64,000 bases of DNA from Nibricoccus aquaticus (GTDB lineage Bacteria; Verrucomicrobiota; Verrucomicrobiia; Opitutales; Opitutaceae), in assembly GCF_002310495.1 (NCBI RefSeq), contig NZ_CP023344.1, positions 2,232,001 through 2,296,000 on the forward strand, written 5' to 3'. Below the pieces are notes generated by a model. The model was not told the origin of the DNA. It was given only the letters and a program-made list of their open reading frames with translations, and did no database searches. This document shows, piece after piece, positions 7,784-14,523 of this stretch. Positions within the stretch are counted from its first letter, which is position 1, and each line of letters begins with the position of its first letter. Made by a program: the position numbers and the translations under genes.

Positions 7784-9535
7784 TTAAGAGTTGCTGGTGC
7801 TGCTGAAGGCGCTGGTGAGCTGGGCCGACATGTTCTTGATGGTGGCCTGGGCGTTTTCCATGGCGAGGAAGCCGGCTTCCATGCGGGCTTTTTCGGAGGC
7901 GAGCTGGCGTTCGATGTTGGCGATCTGCTGGTCGATGCTGGTGTTGCCCTTGGTGAGGGTTTCTTTTTGCGAGCCCAACATGCCGCCCGAGCCGGTGCCG
8001 GAGGTGCCGATGAGGCTGGTGTTAAAGGTTTCGAATTTGGCGGCGAAGCCGGTGCTGGCGGTCTTGAAGAAGGCTTCGACCTCGGAGGGTTTATCACGGA
8101 GGGCGGCCTCTAATTTGGAGGGATCCTTGATGGCGAGTTCGGAGGTGCCGGCGGTGAAATCGATGCCGAGATTTTCGAGGCGGGAGATGGTTCCGGAAAG
8201 GCCGCTGACGGCGGAGAAGGCGGTGGAGCGAAGGGTGGATTGCCAGGACTGGATCTCGCGGTTGTTGGCGAGGACGGCGGAGGTGACCTTGCCGTTGGCG
8301 GAGGTGATCTTGGTGGCGGTGTCGATGTAGGACTGGACCGCGTTGAACTTCTTAATGAATTCGTCGATCGCGCCCTTCATGCCGGTGGTGTTGGCATCGA
8401 CGGTGATGGTCTGGCTGGCCTCGGTGTTGGCGGTGAGGCTGAGGCCGGTGATGCCGTGGGAGGCGGCGGTAAATGTGTTGCTCGTGCTGGTGAGCGTGGG
8501 GCCGCCGTTGACGGTGAACTGGGCGTCGTCGCCGCGCGCGAGCGTGGAGGAGCCGGAGAGGCCGACGGCGTCGAGGAAGCCGCCGGCAGCTTCGCTGACG
8601 CTGAGGCCTAGGTCGCCCGTGCTCTTGTTGGTGAGAACGACGCGGTCGGCGGCGGCGTCGTACGTGGCGTTGACACCGGCCGAGGAGCTGCTGATGCGGC
8701 CGAGTACGGCGGAGAGGGAGTCGGTGTTGACGTTATAGGCGATGCTGACGCCGTTGACCGTGAAGGTGCCGTTGCCGGAGCCGTCAACCGCGGTAATGGA
8801 ATTGCGGAGACGGGAGCTGGCGAGCGGGGCGCTCTGGCTGGTGGCGCCGAGGGCGGTGCCGCTTTCGATGACGCCGGTGTTGTTGCCATTGGCGAGGCGG
8901 GCGACGGCGAGGAAGTTGGAGGTGTCGTTGGACGCGCCGAGGGTGATCGGGTTGCTGGCCGGGACGGAGGTGAGCGAAATTTTATCAGTGGTGGAGTCGT
9001 AGCTGCCGACGACTGCACCGCTGGTGGCGGTGGAGATTTTATCGAAGACGTCTTGAAGGGAGTCGGTGAGGGCGACGGTGATCTTGGCGCCGTTGACGGT
9101 GAAATCGCCGGCCGTGACAGCCGTGGCGGTGGGCATCGAGGCGATGGTGACGCCGGTGACGTTGTTGGTCGCGCTGAGGCCGAGGCCGATGTCGCCCGCG
9201 CCGGAGCGCTTGGTGGTCGTGGCGAGCTGGGTGACGTTAAAATTGTAGGCGCCGGTGGCGGTGCCGCTGGTGGCGCTGGTGGACCAGGAGGAGCCAGTCG
9301 TAGTGGAGGTGGCGCTACGACCGGTGAAGAGGCCTTCGGACTTGAGCGCGCGGGAGGCGGTCTGGAGCTCGTTGAGGCGGGTACCGAGGTTATCGAGGGC
9401 GGAGACCTTGTTGTTATTAGTGGTCTTCTCGGCCTGGAGACGGGTGATGGGCGCGCGGTTGAGCTCCATGACTTCATCCATGAAGGATTTCCAGTCGAAG
9501 CCTGAGATGAGTCCGGAGAGTTGTATGGAGGCCAT
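7784..9535 (-). CDS. fliD: Flagellar cap protein FliD (hook-associated protein 2)
   Basis: A 583-residue protein that forms the cap at the filament tip and helps flagellin polymerise. The N-terminus (QLSGLISGFDWKSFMDEVM, then RLQAEKTTNNNKVSALDNL) is the conserved FliD_N domain. The middle is a Thr/Ser/Gly-rich surface domain with several repeats of the type TVNG...I. The C-terminus carries the FliD_C coiled coil (FIKKFNAVQSYIDTATK, then SIDQQIANIERQLASEKARMEAGFLAMENAQATIKNMSAQL). The length is slightly above average. It heads the minus-strand flagellar group, is divergent from flagellin 1, and has a sigma-28-type promoter just upstream (9583-9609). Confidence 0.97.
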   Translation of the reverse strand: MASIQLSGLISGFDWKSFMDEVMELNRAPITRLQAEKTTNNNKVSALDNLGTRLNELQTASRALKSEGLFTGRSATSTTTGSSWSTSATSGTATGAYNFNVTQLATTTKRSGAGDIGLGLSATNNVTGVTIASMPTATAVTAGDFTVNGAKITVALTDSLQDVFDKISTATSGAVVGSYDSTTDKISLTSVPASNPITLGASNDTSNFLAVARLANGNNTGVIESGTALGATSQSAPLASSRLRNSITAVDGSGNGTFTVNGVSIAYNVNTDSLSAVLGRISSSSAGVNATYDAAADRVVLTNKSTGDLGLSVSEAAGGFLDAVGLSGSSTLARGDDAQFTVNGGPTLTSTSNTFTAASHGITGLSLTANTEASQTITVDANTTGMKGAIDEFIKKFNAVQSYIDTATKITSANGKVTSAVLANNREIQSWQSTLRSTAFSAVSGLSGTISRLENLGIDFTAGTSELAIKDPSKLEAALRDKPSEVEAFFKTASTGFAAKFETFNTSLIGTSGTGSGGMLGSQKETLTKGNTSIDQQIANIERQLASEKARMEAGFLAMENAQATIKNMSAQLTSAFSSTSNS

Positions 9536-9582
9536 GGCGAAAAGGGCTAGATGTGGAGAGACACTAAGGGCGCTATCGGGGG

Positions 9583-9609
9583 CATCGGTACAAAGAGGGC
9601 GTACTTAAG
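9583..9609 (-). promoter_or_regulatory. Candidate sigma-28-type promoter for fliD
   Basis: On the minus strand: TTAAGTAC (9609-9602), 11-bp spacer, ACCGATGC (9590-9583), compared with TAAAGTTT-N11-GCCGATAA. It lies 48 bp upstream of the fliD start. Confidence 0.6.
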
Positions 9610-9835
9610 CAGTGGTAAGAAAATCGTCACAGACTGCCGGGAGTCGGATCTCGAGTTGGGCGCTTTCTATTAGTGAAGCACGTGCGCGGACTGGAGACCG
9701 CTGGGAGCGGAAAGGGGGGATGTTTTCCGGTTTCTTTCGGGCGGAAAATGGCCGCGCCGGTCTTCCTCTGGAAGAAATTTTCAAACGGTTTTCAGAGGAG
9801 AAACCGGGGGCGCGGAGATTTTTTCTGTTTTCGCT

Positions 9836-9863
9836 TAAAGTTTGTTCAGCCCCGGTCCGTTTA
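9836..9863 (+). promoter_or_regulatory. Candidate sigma-28-type promoter for flagellin gene 1
   Basis: TAAAGTTT (9836-9843) is a perfect match to the extended FliA -35. It is followed after 12 bp by TCCGTTTA (9856-9863), a weaker -10 keeping CCG. A transcript from here would carry a leader of about 90 nt before ATG 9961. Together with the fliD promoter it explains the 425-bp divergent gap 9536-9960; nothing else is seen there. Confidence 0.6.
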
Positions 9864-9922
9864 ATTCCGCATCTGAGAGACTTCTCTTAGACGAGCGATC
9901 CGGCTCTCCCTCGGATCCGTCG

Positions 9923-9954
9923 CCACACGGACGTGGTAGTTAAAATCAAGGAAG
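9923..9954 (+). promoter_or_regulatory. Probable CsrA-binding leader of flagellin 1
   Basis: A hairpin with stem CCAC/GTGG (9923-9926, 9933-9936) shows ACGGAC in its loop. A second GGA lies in the Shine-Dalgarno AAGGAAG (9948-9954), 6 nt before the start codon. This two-site layout is the known CsrA repression pattern. Confidence 0.55.
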
Positions 9955-9960
9955 ATTCCC

Positions 9961-10794
9961 ATGTCAGTCGTAATCAACACCAACTATTCCGCCACGGTTG
10001 CCTCGAACAACTTGGCTATGTCCAATCAGAACCTGCAGAAGAGCCTCAATCGTCTCTCTAGCGGTTCCAAAATTGTTTCCCCGGCCGATGATGCCGGTGG
10101 TCTCGCCGTTTCCATGAAGTTGTCCGCCGCAGCCAAGCGCTCCGGTGCGGCCGCGATCAACATCGGCAACTCCGCCTCGTACCTGCAAACGCAGGACGGC
10201 GTGCTCAAAGTCACCGGCAAGGTGCTCGAGCGCATGAGCGAGCTGAAGACCCTCTATAACGATCCGACGAAGAATAGCACCGACCTCTCGAACTATGATT
10301 CGGAGTTCACGTCGCTCCAAGCACAGCTCACGTCACTGGTCGCTGAAAAATTTAACGGCGTCACTCTGTTCGGTTCCACCGGTTCGGCCGGTCTCACCGT
10401 CTCGGTCACTGAAGACGGCAGCACCACTTCCGCTGTTACCCTCGCTAACCGGGATCTTTCCAGCACCGCGACCGGTATCGGTGCCCTCACGGTCAGCTCG
10501 ATCACGAGCCTCGGTTCTTCCGGCCTCACCCTCACCGCGATCACGTCCGCGATCCAGAACGTCGCCACTTTCCGCGCCCAGAACGGCGCCGAGCAAAGCC
10601 GCCTCTCGTTCGCCGCCGAACTGCTCACGGTCAACAAGGCCAACCTCGAAGCCGCCAACAGCCGCATCATCGATGTGGACGTGGCCTCGGAGTCCACACA
10701 GCTCGCCCGCTGGAATACTCTCGTGCAGGCCGGTACTGCGATGCTCTCACAGGCCAATCAGAGCGCCCAGACCGCGCTCCGTCTCCTGCAGTAA
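9961..10794 (+). CDS. Flagellin 1
   Basis: A 277-residue filament subunit. The N-terminal D0/D1 helices (MSVVINTNYSATVASNNL, SLNRLSSGSKIVSPADDAGG) and the C-terminal D1/D0 helices (EAANSRIIDVDVASESTQ, ending QSAQTALRLLQ) are fully conserved. The central variable region is short (about residues 135-190) and very rich in Ser and Thr (GSTTSAVTLANRDLSSTATG), a plausible target for O-glycosylation by the GT41-type enzymes downstream. It is the first of three tandem flagellins and differs most from the other two. It is preceded by a sigma-28-type promoter and a CsrA-type leader. The filament is assembled outside the cell after export with FliS. Confidence 0.97.
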   Translation: MSVVINTNYSATVASNNLAMSNQNLQKSLNRLSSGSKIVSPADDAGGLAVSMKLSAAAKRSGAAAINIGNSASYLQTQDGVLKVTGKVLERMSELKTLYNDPTKNSTDLSNYDSEFTSLQAQLTSLVAEKFNGVTLFGSTGSAGLTVSVTEDGSTTSAVTLANRDLSSTATGIGALTVSSITSLGSSGLTLTAITSAIQNVATFRAQNGAEQSRLSFAAELLTVNKANLEAANSRIIDVDVASESTQLARWNTLVQAGTAMLSQANQSAQTALRLLQ

Positions 10795-10846
10795 TAAAAA
10801 GTCTTTAGTCCGCCACCGGTTCTCCCACGCCATCTCCGACAGGTCC

Positions 10847-10875
10847 GCTGCTTCTCGCGCCAAACGAGATCCAGC
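10847..10875 (+). promoter_or_regulatory. Hairpin H1 with CGCCAAA loop (spacer of flagellins 1 and 2)
   Basis: The stem TCTCG (10853-10857) / CGAGA (10865-10869) encloses the 7-nt loop CGCCAAA. It is extended by GCTG/CAGC (10847-10850, 10872-10875) across a 2x2 internal loop. No T-tract follows, so it is not a terminator. The loop is identical to those of H2, H3 and H4. Confidence 0.55.
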
Positions 10876-10921
10876 CATACGCCGGAGAGGGGGAACGCCA
10901 GGTGTTGAATTTGAAAAAGCG

Positions 10922-10949
10922 GGAGCGTCTCGCGCCAAACGAACGCTCC
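10922..10949 (+). promoter_or_regulatory. Hairpin H2 with CGCCAAA loop (spacer of flagellins 1 and 2)
   Basis: The stem GGAGCGT (10922-10928) / ACGCTCC (10943-10949), then one bulged C and TCG/CGA, closes the loop CGCCAAA (10933-10939). It lies 46 nt after H1. It is followed by a TCCGGAT-AC-ATCCGGA palindrome and then GTTCCTTACTACCACT, which recurs after H4. The rest of the 402-bp spacer 10795-11196 has another long hairpin (about 11019-11082) and no gene. Confidence 0.55.
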
Positions 10950-11156
10950 GTCCGCAAGTCAGAGATTCCGGATACATCCGGATCGTTCCTTACTACCACT
11001 TAGCAAGCTAGCAAATCAAAGCCCGGCTCCCTTCCGCGCGCGCATCTCTCTCGATGCGCGGCCACCGAAGGAGAGTCCGGGCTATCCCTTCGCAGGGTGA
11101 CACTTTTGGGGCATTCGCCTCGAACGGCTGGTCCTGTCCGGTTCTCTGGACCCGTG

Positions 11157-11188
11157 GCGACTACGGAAGTCGCACTCATCAAGGAAAG
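11157..11188 (+). promoter_or_regulatory. Probable CsrA-binding leader of flagellin 2
   Basis: A perfect 6-bp stem GCGACT/AGTCGC (11157-11162, 11168-11173) presents the loop ACGGA. The Shine-Dalgarno AAGGAAAG (11181-11188) supplies a second GGA 8 nt before ATG 11197. Confidence 0.6.
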
Positions 11189-11196
11189 ATAATCCC

Positions 11197-12030
11197 ATGT
11201 CAGTTGTTATTAACACTAACTATTCGGCGACCGTTGCCTCCAACAACCTCGCCTCGTCCAATGCCATGCTGCAACGCAGCCTTAACCGGTTGTCCAGCGG
11301 CTCGAAGATCGTCACCCCGTCCGATGACGCCGGCGGTCTCGCTGTTTCGATGAAGCTCTCCGCCGCGGCTAAACGCCAGGGCGCAGTCGCCTCGAACATC
11401 GGCAACTCTGTCTCGTATCTGCAAACGCAGGACGGCGCTCTGAAGGTCACCGCCAAGGTGCTCGACCGCATGAGCGAGCTGAAGACCCTCTACGCTGATC
11501 CGACCAAGAACAGCTCCGACCTGGCCAACTACGACTCCGAGTTCACCGCTCTCCAGAGCCAGCTCACGTCTCTCGTGGCCGAGAAATTCAACGGCGTCAC
11601 GCTGTTCGGCTCCTCCGGTGCCGCCGGCCTCACGGTCGCGGTCACGGAAGACGGCAGCACGACCTCCGCTGTCACCCTCGCCAACCGCGAGCTGTCGAGC
11701 ACCTCGTCCGGCATCGGCGCCCTCACGGCAACGACTGTCACGAGCCTCGGTTCGTCCGGTCTGACGCTGAGCGCCATCACCAGCGCGATTCAGAACGTTG
11801 CCACGATGCGCGCCCAGAACGGCGCTGAGCAAAGCCGCCTCGGTTTCGCGGGCGAGCTCCTCACGACCAACAAGGCCAACTTGGAAGCCGCCAACAGCCG
11901 CATCGTCGATGTGGATGTCGCGCAGGAATCCACCCAGCTCGCACGCTGGAACACCCTCGTGCAGGCCGGCACTGCGATGCTCTCGCAGGCCAATCAAAGC
12001 GCTCAGACGGCCCTCCGTCTGATCTCGTAA
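11197..12030 (+). CDS. Flagellin 2
   Basis: A 277-residue flagellin, nearly identical to flagellin 3 and close to flagellin 1. It has the same conserved N-terminal (VINTNYSATVASNNLASSN, LNRLSSGSKIVTPSDDAGG) and C-terminal blocks (SRIVDVDVAQESTQLARWN, ending TALRLIS). The central region keeps the TEDGSTTSAVTLANREL segment with many Ser/Thr. No sigma-28 promoter is obvious immediately upstream. It may be read through from flagellin 1 or use a promoter I cannot recognise near the conserved GTTCCTTACTACCACT block (around 10986). Tandem flagellins with different expression are common in bacteria with composite filaments. Confidence 0.97.
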   Translation: MSVVINTNYSATVASNNLASSNAMLQRSLNRLSSGSKIVTPSDDAGGLAVSMKLSAAAKRQGAVASNIGNSVSYLQTQDGALKVTAKVLDRMSELKTLYADPTKNSSDLANYDSEFTALQSQLTSLVAEKFNGVTLFGSSGAAGLTVAVTEDGSTTSAVTLANRELSSTSSGIGALTATTVTSLGSSGLTLSAITSAIQNVATMRAQNGAEQSRLGFAGELLTTNKANLEAANSRIVDVDVAQESTQLARWNTLVQAGTAMLSQANQSAQTALRLIS

Positions 12031-12047
12031 TCATCACCACTTTCCCG

Positions 12048-12084
12048 GTCGGCAGGTGGCTGCGCCAAACGGCCGCCAGCCGGC
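12048..12084 (+). promoter_or_regulatory. Hairpin H3 with CGCCAAA loop (spacer of flagellins 2 and 3)
   Basis: A long stem, GTCGGC (12048-12053) with GCCGGC (12079-12084) and GGTGGCTG (12055-12062) with CGGCCGCC (12070-12077), includes G-T pairs and an A-A mismatch. It closes the loop CGCCAAA (12063-12069). It starts 18 nt after the flagellin 2 stop codon. No T-tract follows. Confidence 0.55.
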
Positions 12085-12133
12085 AGGGTTATAGAAAGGT
12101 TTAGCAGAACACGCGGTTCATCGCTTCCGCGCC

Positions 12134-12150
12134 GCCTTCGCCAAAAAGGC
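12134..12150 (+). promoter_or_regulatory. Hairpin H4 with CGCCAAA loop (spacer of flagellins 2 and 3)
   Basis: GCCTT (12134-12138) / AAGGC (12146-12150) closes the loop CGCCAAA exactly. It lies 49 nt after H3, nearly the same as the H1-H2 distance. After it come a GTCCG/CGGAC palindrome and again GTTCCTTACTACCACT (around 12196). The rest of the spacer 12031-12335 has no gene. Confidence 0.55.
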
Positions 12151-12294
12151 ATCGCGCCCCGCGTCCACTCTGCTCGTCCGGCCCGTGTGCGGACAGTTCC
12201 TTACTACCACTCGTCAGTCAGCCCTAGCGGGCGAAAAAATCGGAGCATGATGTTCCGTCAGGTCTGGCCTTCACCGGTTCTAAGGAGGCTCGTG

Positions 12295-12327
12295 GCGACA
12301 ACGGAAGGTCGCACTCATCAAGGAAAG
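12295..12327 (+). promoter_or_regulatory. Probable CsrA-binding leader of flagellin 3
   Basis: The stem GCGAC/GTCGC (12295-12299, 12308-12312) has the loop AACGGAAG. The Shine-Dalgarno AAGGAAAG (12320-12327) gives a second GGA 8 nt before ATG 12336. The stem differs from leader 2 by an inserted base but the ACGGA loop is kept. Confidence 0.6.
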
Positions 12328-12335
12328 ATACCACT

Positions 12336-13160
12336 ATGTCAGTTGTCATTAATACAAACTACTCGGCCACGGTTGCTTCAAACAATCTGGCCTCCTCGAA
12401 CGCGATGTTGCAACGCAGCCTTAACCGGCTGTCGAGCGGCTCGAAGATCGTCACCCCGTCTGACGACGCCGGCGGTCTTGCTGTGTCCATGAAACTTTCT
12501 GCCGCGGCTAAACGCCAGGGCGCGGTTTCTTCGAACATCGGCAATTCCGTCTCGTACCTGCAGACGCAGGACGGCGCGCTCAAAGTCACTGGCAAGGTCC
12601 TCGATCGCATGAGCGAGCTGAAGACCCTCTACGCAGACCCGACCAAGAACAGCTCCGACCTGGCCAACTACGACTCCGAGTTCACCGCTCTCCAGAGCCA
12701 GCTCACGTCCCTCGTGGCCGAGAAGTTCAACGGCGTCACCCTGTTCGGTTCCGCCTCGCTCACAGTCGCAGTCACCGAAGACGGCAGCACGACTTCCGCT
12801 GTCAGCCTCGCCGGTCGCGACCTCGCTGGCACCAGCGCCGGTATCGGTGCTCTCACGTCATCGTCTGTCACGAGCCTCGGTTCGTCCGGTCTGACGCTGA
12901 GCGCCATCACCAGCGCGATTCAGAACGTCGCCACGATGCGCGCCCAGAACGGCGCTGAGCAGAGCCGCCTCGGTTTCGCGGGCGAGTTGCTCACGACCAA
13001 CAAAGCCAACCTCGAAGCCGCTAACAGCCGCATCATCGATGTGGACGTGGCGCAGGAATCCACCCAGCTCGCACGTTGGAACACCCTCGTGCAGGCCGGT
13101 ACCGCGATGCTTGCCCAGGCCAACGGCTCGGCGCAGACGGCTCTCCGTCTGATCTCGTAA
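12336..13160 (+). CDS. Flagellin 3
   Basis: A 274-residue flagellin. It is almost identical to flagellin 2 in the N- and C-terminal helices (same LNRLSSGSKIVTPSDDAGG and DVDVAQESTQLARW blocks) but three residues shorter at the start of the variable region (FGSASLTVAV against FGSSGAAGLTVAV). The C-terminus ends QTALRLIS. The changes in codon-third positions relative to flagellin 2 show an old duplication rather than a recent one. It closes the tandem array and is followed by a strong terminator. It is presumably chaperoned by FliS and a candidate substrate for the GT41-type enzymes immediately downstream. Confidence 0.97.
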   Translation: MSVVINTNYSATVASNNLASSNAMLQRSLNRLSSGSKIVTPSDDAGGLAVSMKLSAAAKRQGAVSSNIGNSVSYLQTQDGALKVTGKVLDRMSELKTLYADPTKNSSDLANYDSEFTALQSQLTSLVAEKFNGVTLFGSASLTVAVTEDGSTTSAVSLAGRDLAGTSAGIGALTSSSVTSLGSSGLTLSAITSAIQNVATMRAQNGAEQSRLGFAGELLTTNKANLEAANSRIIDVDVAQESTQLARWNTLVQAGTAMLAQANGSAQTALRLIS

Positions 13161-13208
13161 CGTTAGCGTCAGTGTTGATAAGCGTCTGATACGGATTCTT
13201 CCGTTAAG

Positions 13209-13245
13209 CCCCGTGCGCATTCGAGTGCGCACGGGGTTCTTTTTT
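13209..13245 (+). terminator. Strong Rho-independent terminator of the flagellin array
   Basis: A perfect 11-bp stem CCCCGTGCGCA/TGCGCACGGGG (13209-13219, 13226-13236) with loop TTCGAG is followed by TTCTTTTTT. The convergent glycosyltransferase gene ends just beyond. Confidence 0.92.
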
Positions 13246-13272
13246 ATGAGGCATGGAGCAACGCTCCACGAG

Positions 13273-14421
13273 CTACGCCACCCGCTCGTACAACGCCGCC
13301 AGCTCCGCCGGTCCGAACGCCTTGCCCTCTTGCTTGAGCGCGAGCGCCGCCCGCAACAACTGCACGCCCCGCGCAGGCTTCCCCCGGTCCTTCCAATACG
13401 CGCCGAGAAAAAGCAGCGCGTCGCATTTCAACTCCGTCACATCGTAAGGCGGAATCTGCGGCGCCGCCACGCAGCCCAGCACGCGTTCGTACCAGCCGCG
13501 CGCCTCGTCGGCCCGCCCGAGCTTCGCCTCGGCTTCCGCGCGCAACGCCATCAGCTCCGGGTGCCAGCCCGCATCAAATTCCACCGGCATTTCCGCCAAT
13601 GCTTCGTCGGCCCGCCCGAGCGCGAGTAGACAGGTGATCACGCGCACGTGGGCGCCGCGCGCGACCTCGTCTCCATCCGGCGCGCGGCGCGCGGCCTGAA
13701 GAGCGAACCGATAAATGGTGAGCGCCTCCTCATGCTCGCCGAGATCGAGATGACAGCCGCCGAGCAGGAAATAAGTCATCGGCGCGAGATCACCGCCACC
13801 GGCGATCTGCGTCTGAAAAATCTCCCGGTTGCGAAGCTGCTTCGCCCGGTTGCGCTCCCGGTTCGCGTAGCCGGTGTGAAGGAATTTCACCGTCAAGGTA
13901 AGCACGGGAACGCCTGCACGGCTGAGACTGGTCATAACCTGCTCGTGGATCGGCCACTCGTAGCGCACGTCAGCCCGGTTGGGGAAAACGCGCGTGATGT
14001 GCGCGAGCATTCCGGGCCGGCCGTCGGCCGACAGGTTTTGCAGCACCAGCTGAAACGCCACCGTGGCTCGGCCGTCTGCGTCCGTGTGCTGCGCGATGAG
14101 CTGACGCAGCGCAGCGCCGTCCTCGGGAAGCAAATACTCGTCCGCGTCCAGCACCAGAATCCACGCGCCCGTTGCCGCGGCGAGCGACTGGTTGCGCGCC
14201 CGGCTGAAATCATTTTCCCAACTGGATTGAATGAGCTGCGCACCGTGCTCACGCGCGATCGCCTGCGTGCCGTCGGTCGATCCCGTGTCCACGACGACGA
14301 TCTCGTTGACGACGTCCTTCACCGACGCGAGGCAGCGGGCGAGCGTCTCGCGCTCGTTCTTCACGATCATGCACAAACTCAGGAGCGGGCGGGCGGCGAA
14401 CGTGGGGGCGGGCGACGGCAT
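13273..14421 (-). CDS. Family 2 glycosyltransferase with C-terminal TPR-like helices
   Basis: A 382-residue protein; the start is set at ATG 14421 because the GT2 domain begins right after it, although the frame is open further upstream. Residues ~13-130 are a GT-A domain: LSLCMIVKNERETLARCL, VVDTGSTDGTQAIA and the metal-binding DADEY, with ENDFSRARNQSL between. The second half (~210-370) is helical with TPR-like repeats (LGEHEEALTIYRFAL, LGRADEALAEMPVEF, LGRADEARGWYERVL). This SunS-like architecture is seen in protein and peptide glycosyltransferases. It is divergent from the GT41-type gene (102-bp gap) and converges on the flagellin array, so transfer or elongation of sugar on flagellin is a reasonable inference. 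Confidence 0.9.
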   Translation of the reverse strand: MPSPAPTFAARPLLSLCMIVKNERETLARCLASVKDVVNEIVVVDTGSTDGTQAIAREHGAQLIQSSWENDFSRARNQSLAAATGAWILVLDADEYLLPEDGAALRQLIAQHTDADGRATVAFQLVLQNLSADGRPGMLAHITRVFPNRADVRYEWPIHEQVMTSLSRAGVPVLTLTVKFLHTGYANRERNRAKQLRNREIFQTQIAGGGDLAPMTYFLLGGCHLDLGEHEEALTIYRFALQAARRAPDGDEVARGAHVRVITCLLALGRADEALAEMPVEFDAGWHPELMALRAEAEAKLGRADEARGWYERVLGCVAAPQIPPYDVTELKCDALLFLGAYWKDRGKPARGVQLLRAALALKQEGKAFGPAELAALYERVA

Positions 14422-14523
14422 GAAAAACGCCGCCACTGTGCGCGTGTGTCTGACGCTGTCGAGCCGTGTACTCGCCGGACTTGCGGTGCGCACGTTTTTC
14501 GACGGACTTGGGCGCGCCGCTTC

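Noticed and set aside
10858-12145. CGCCAAA hairpins as Rho-independent terminators
   Set aside because: None of the four has a T-tract downstream, and the real terminator of the array lies at 13209-13245.
9961-13160. Three flagellins as a recent repeat or assembly artefact
   Set aside because: They differ at many third-codon positions, in spacer sequence and in length (277, 277, 274), so they are old, genuine paralogues.
13648-14523. 292-residue N-terminal extension of the GT41-type gene
   Set aside because: The extension overlaps the minus-strand GT2 gene and is Arg-rich; the TPR domain begins right after ATG 14524.
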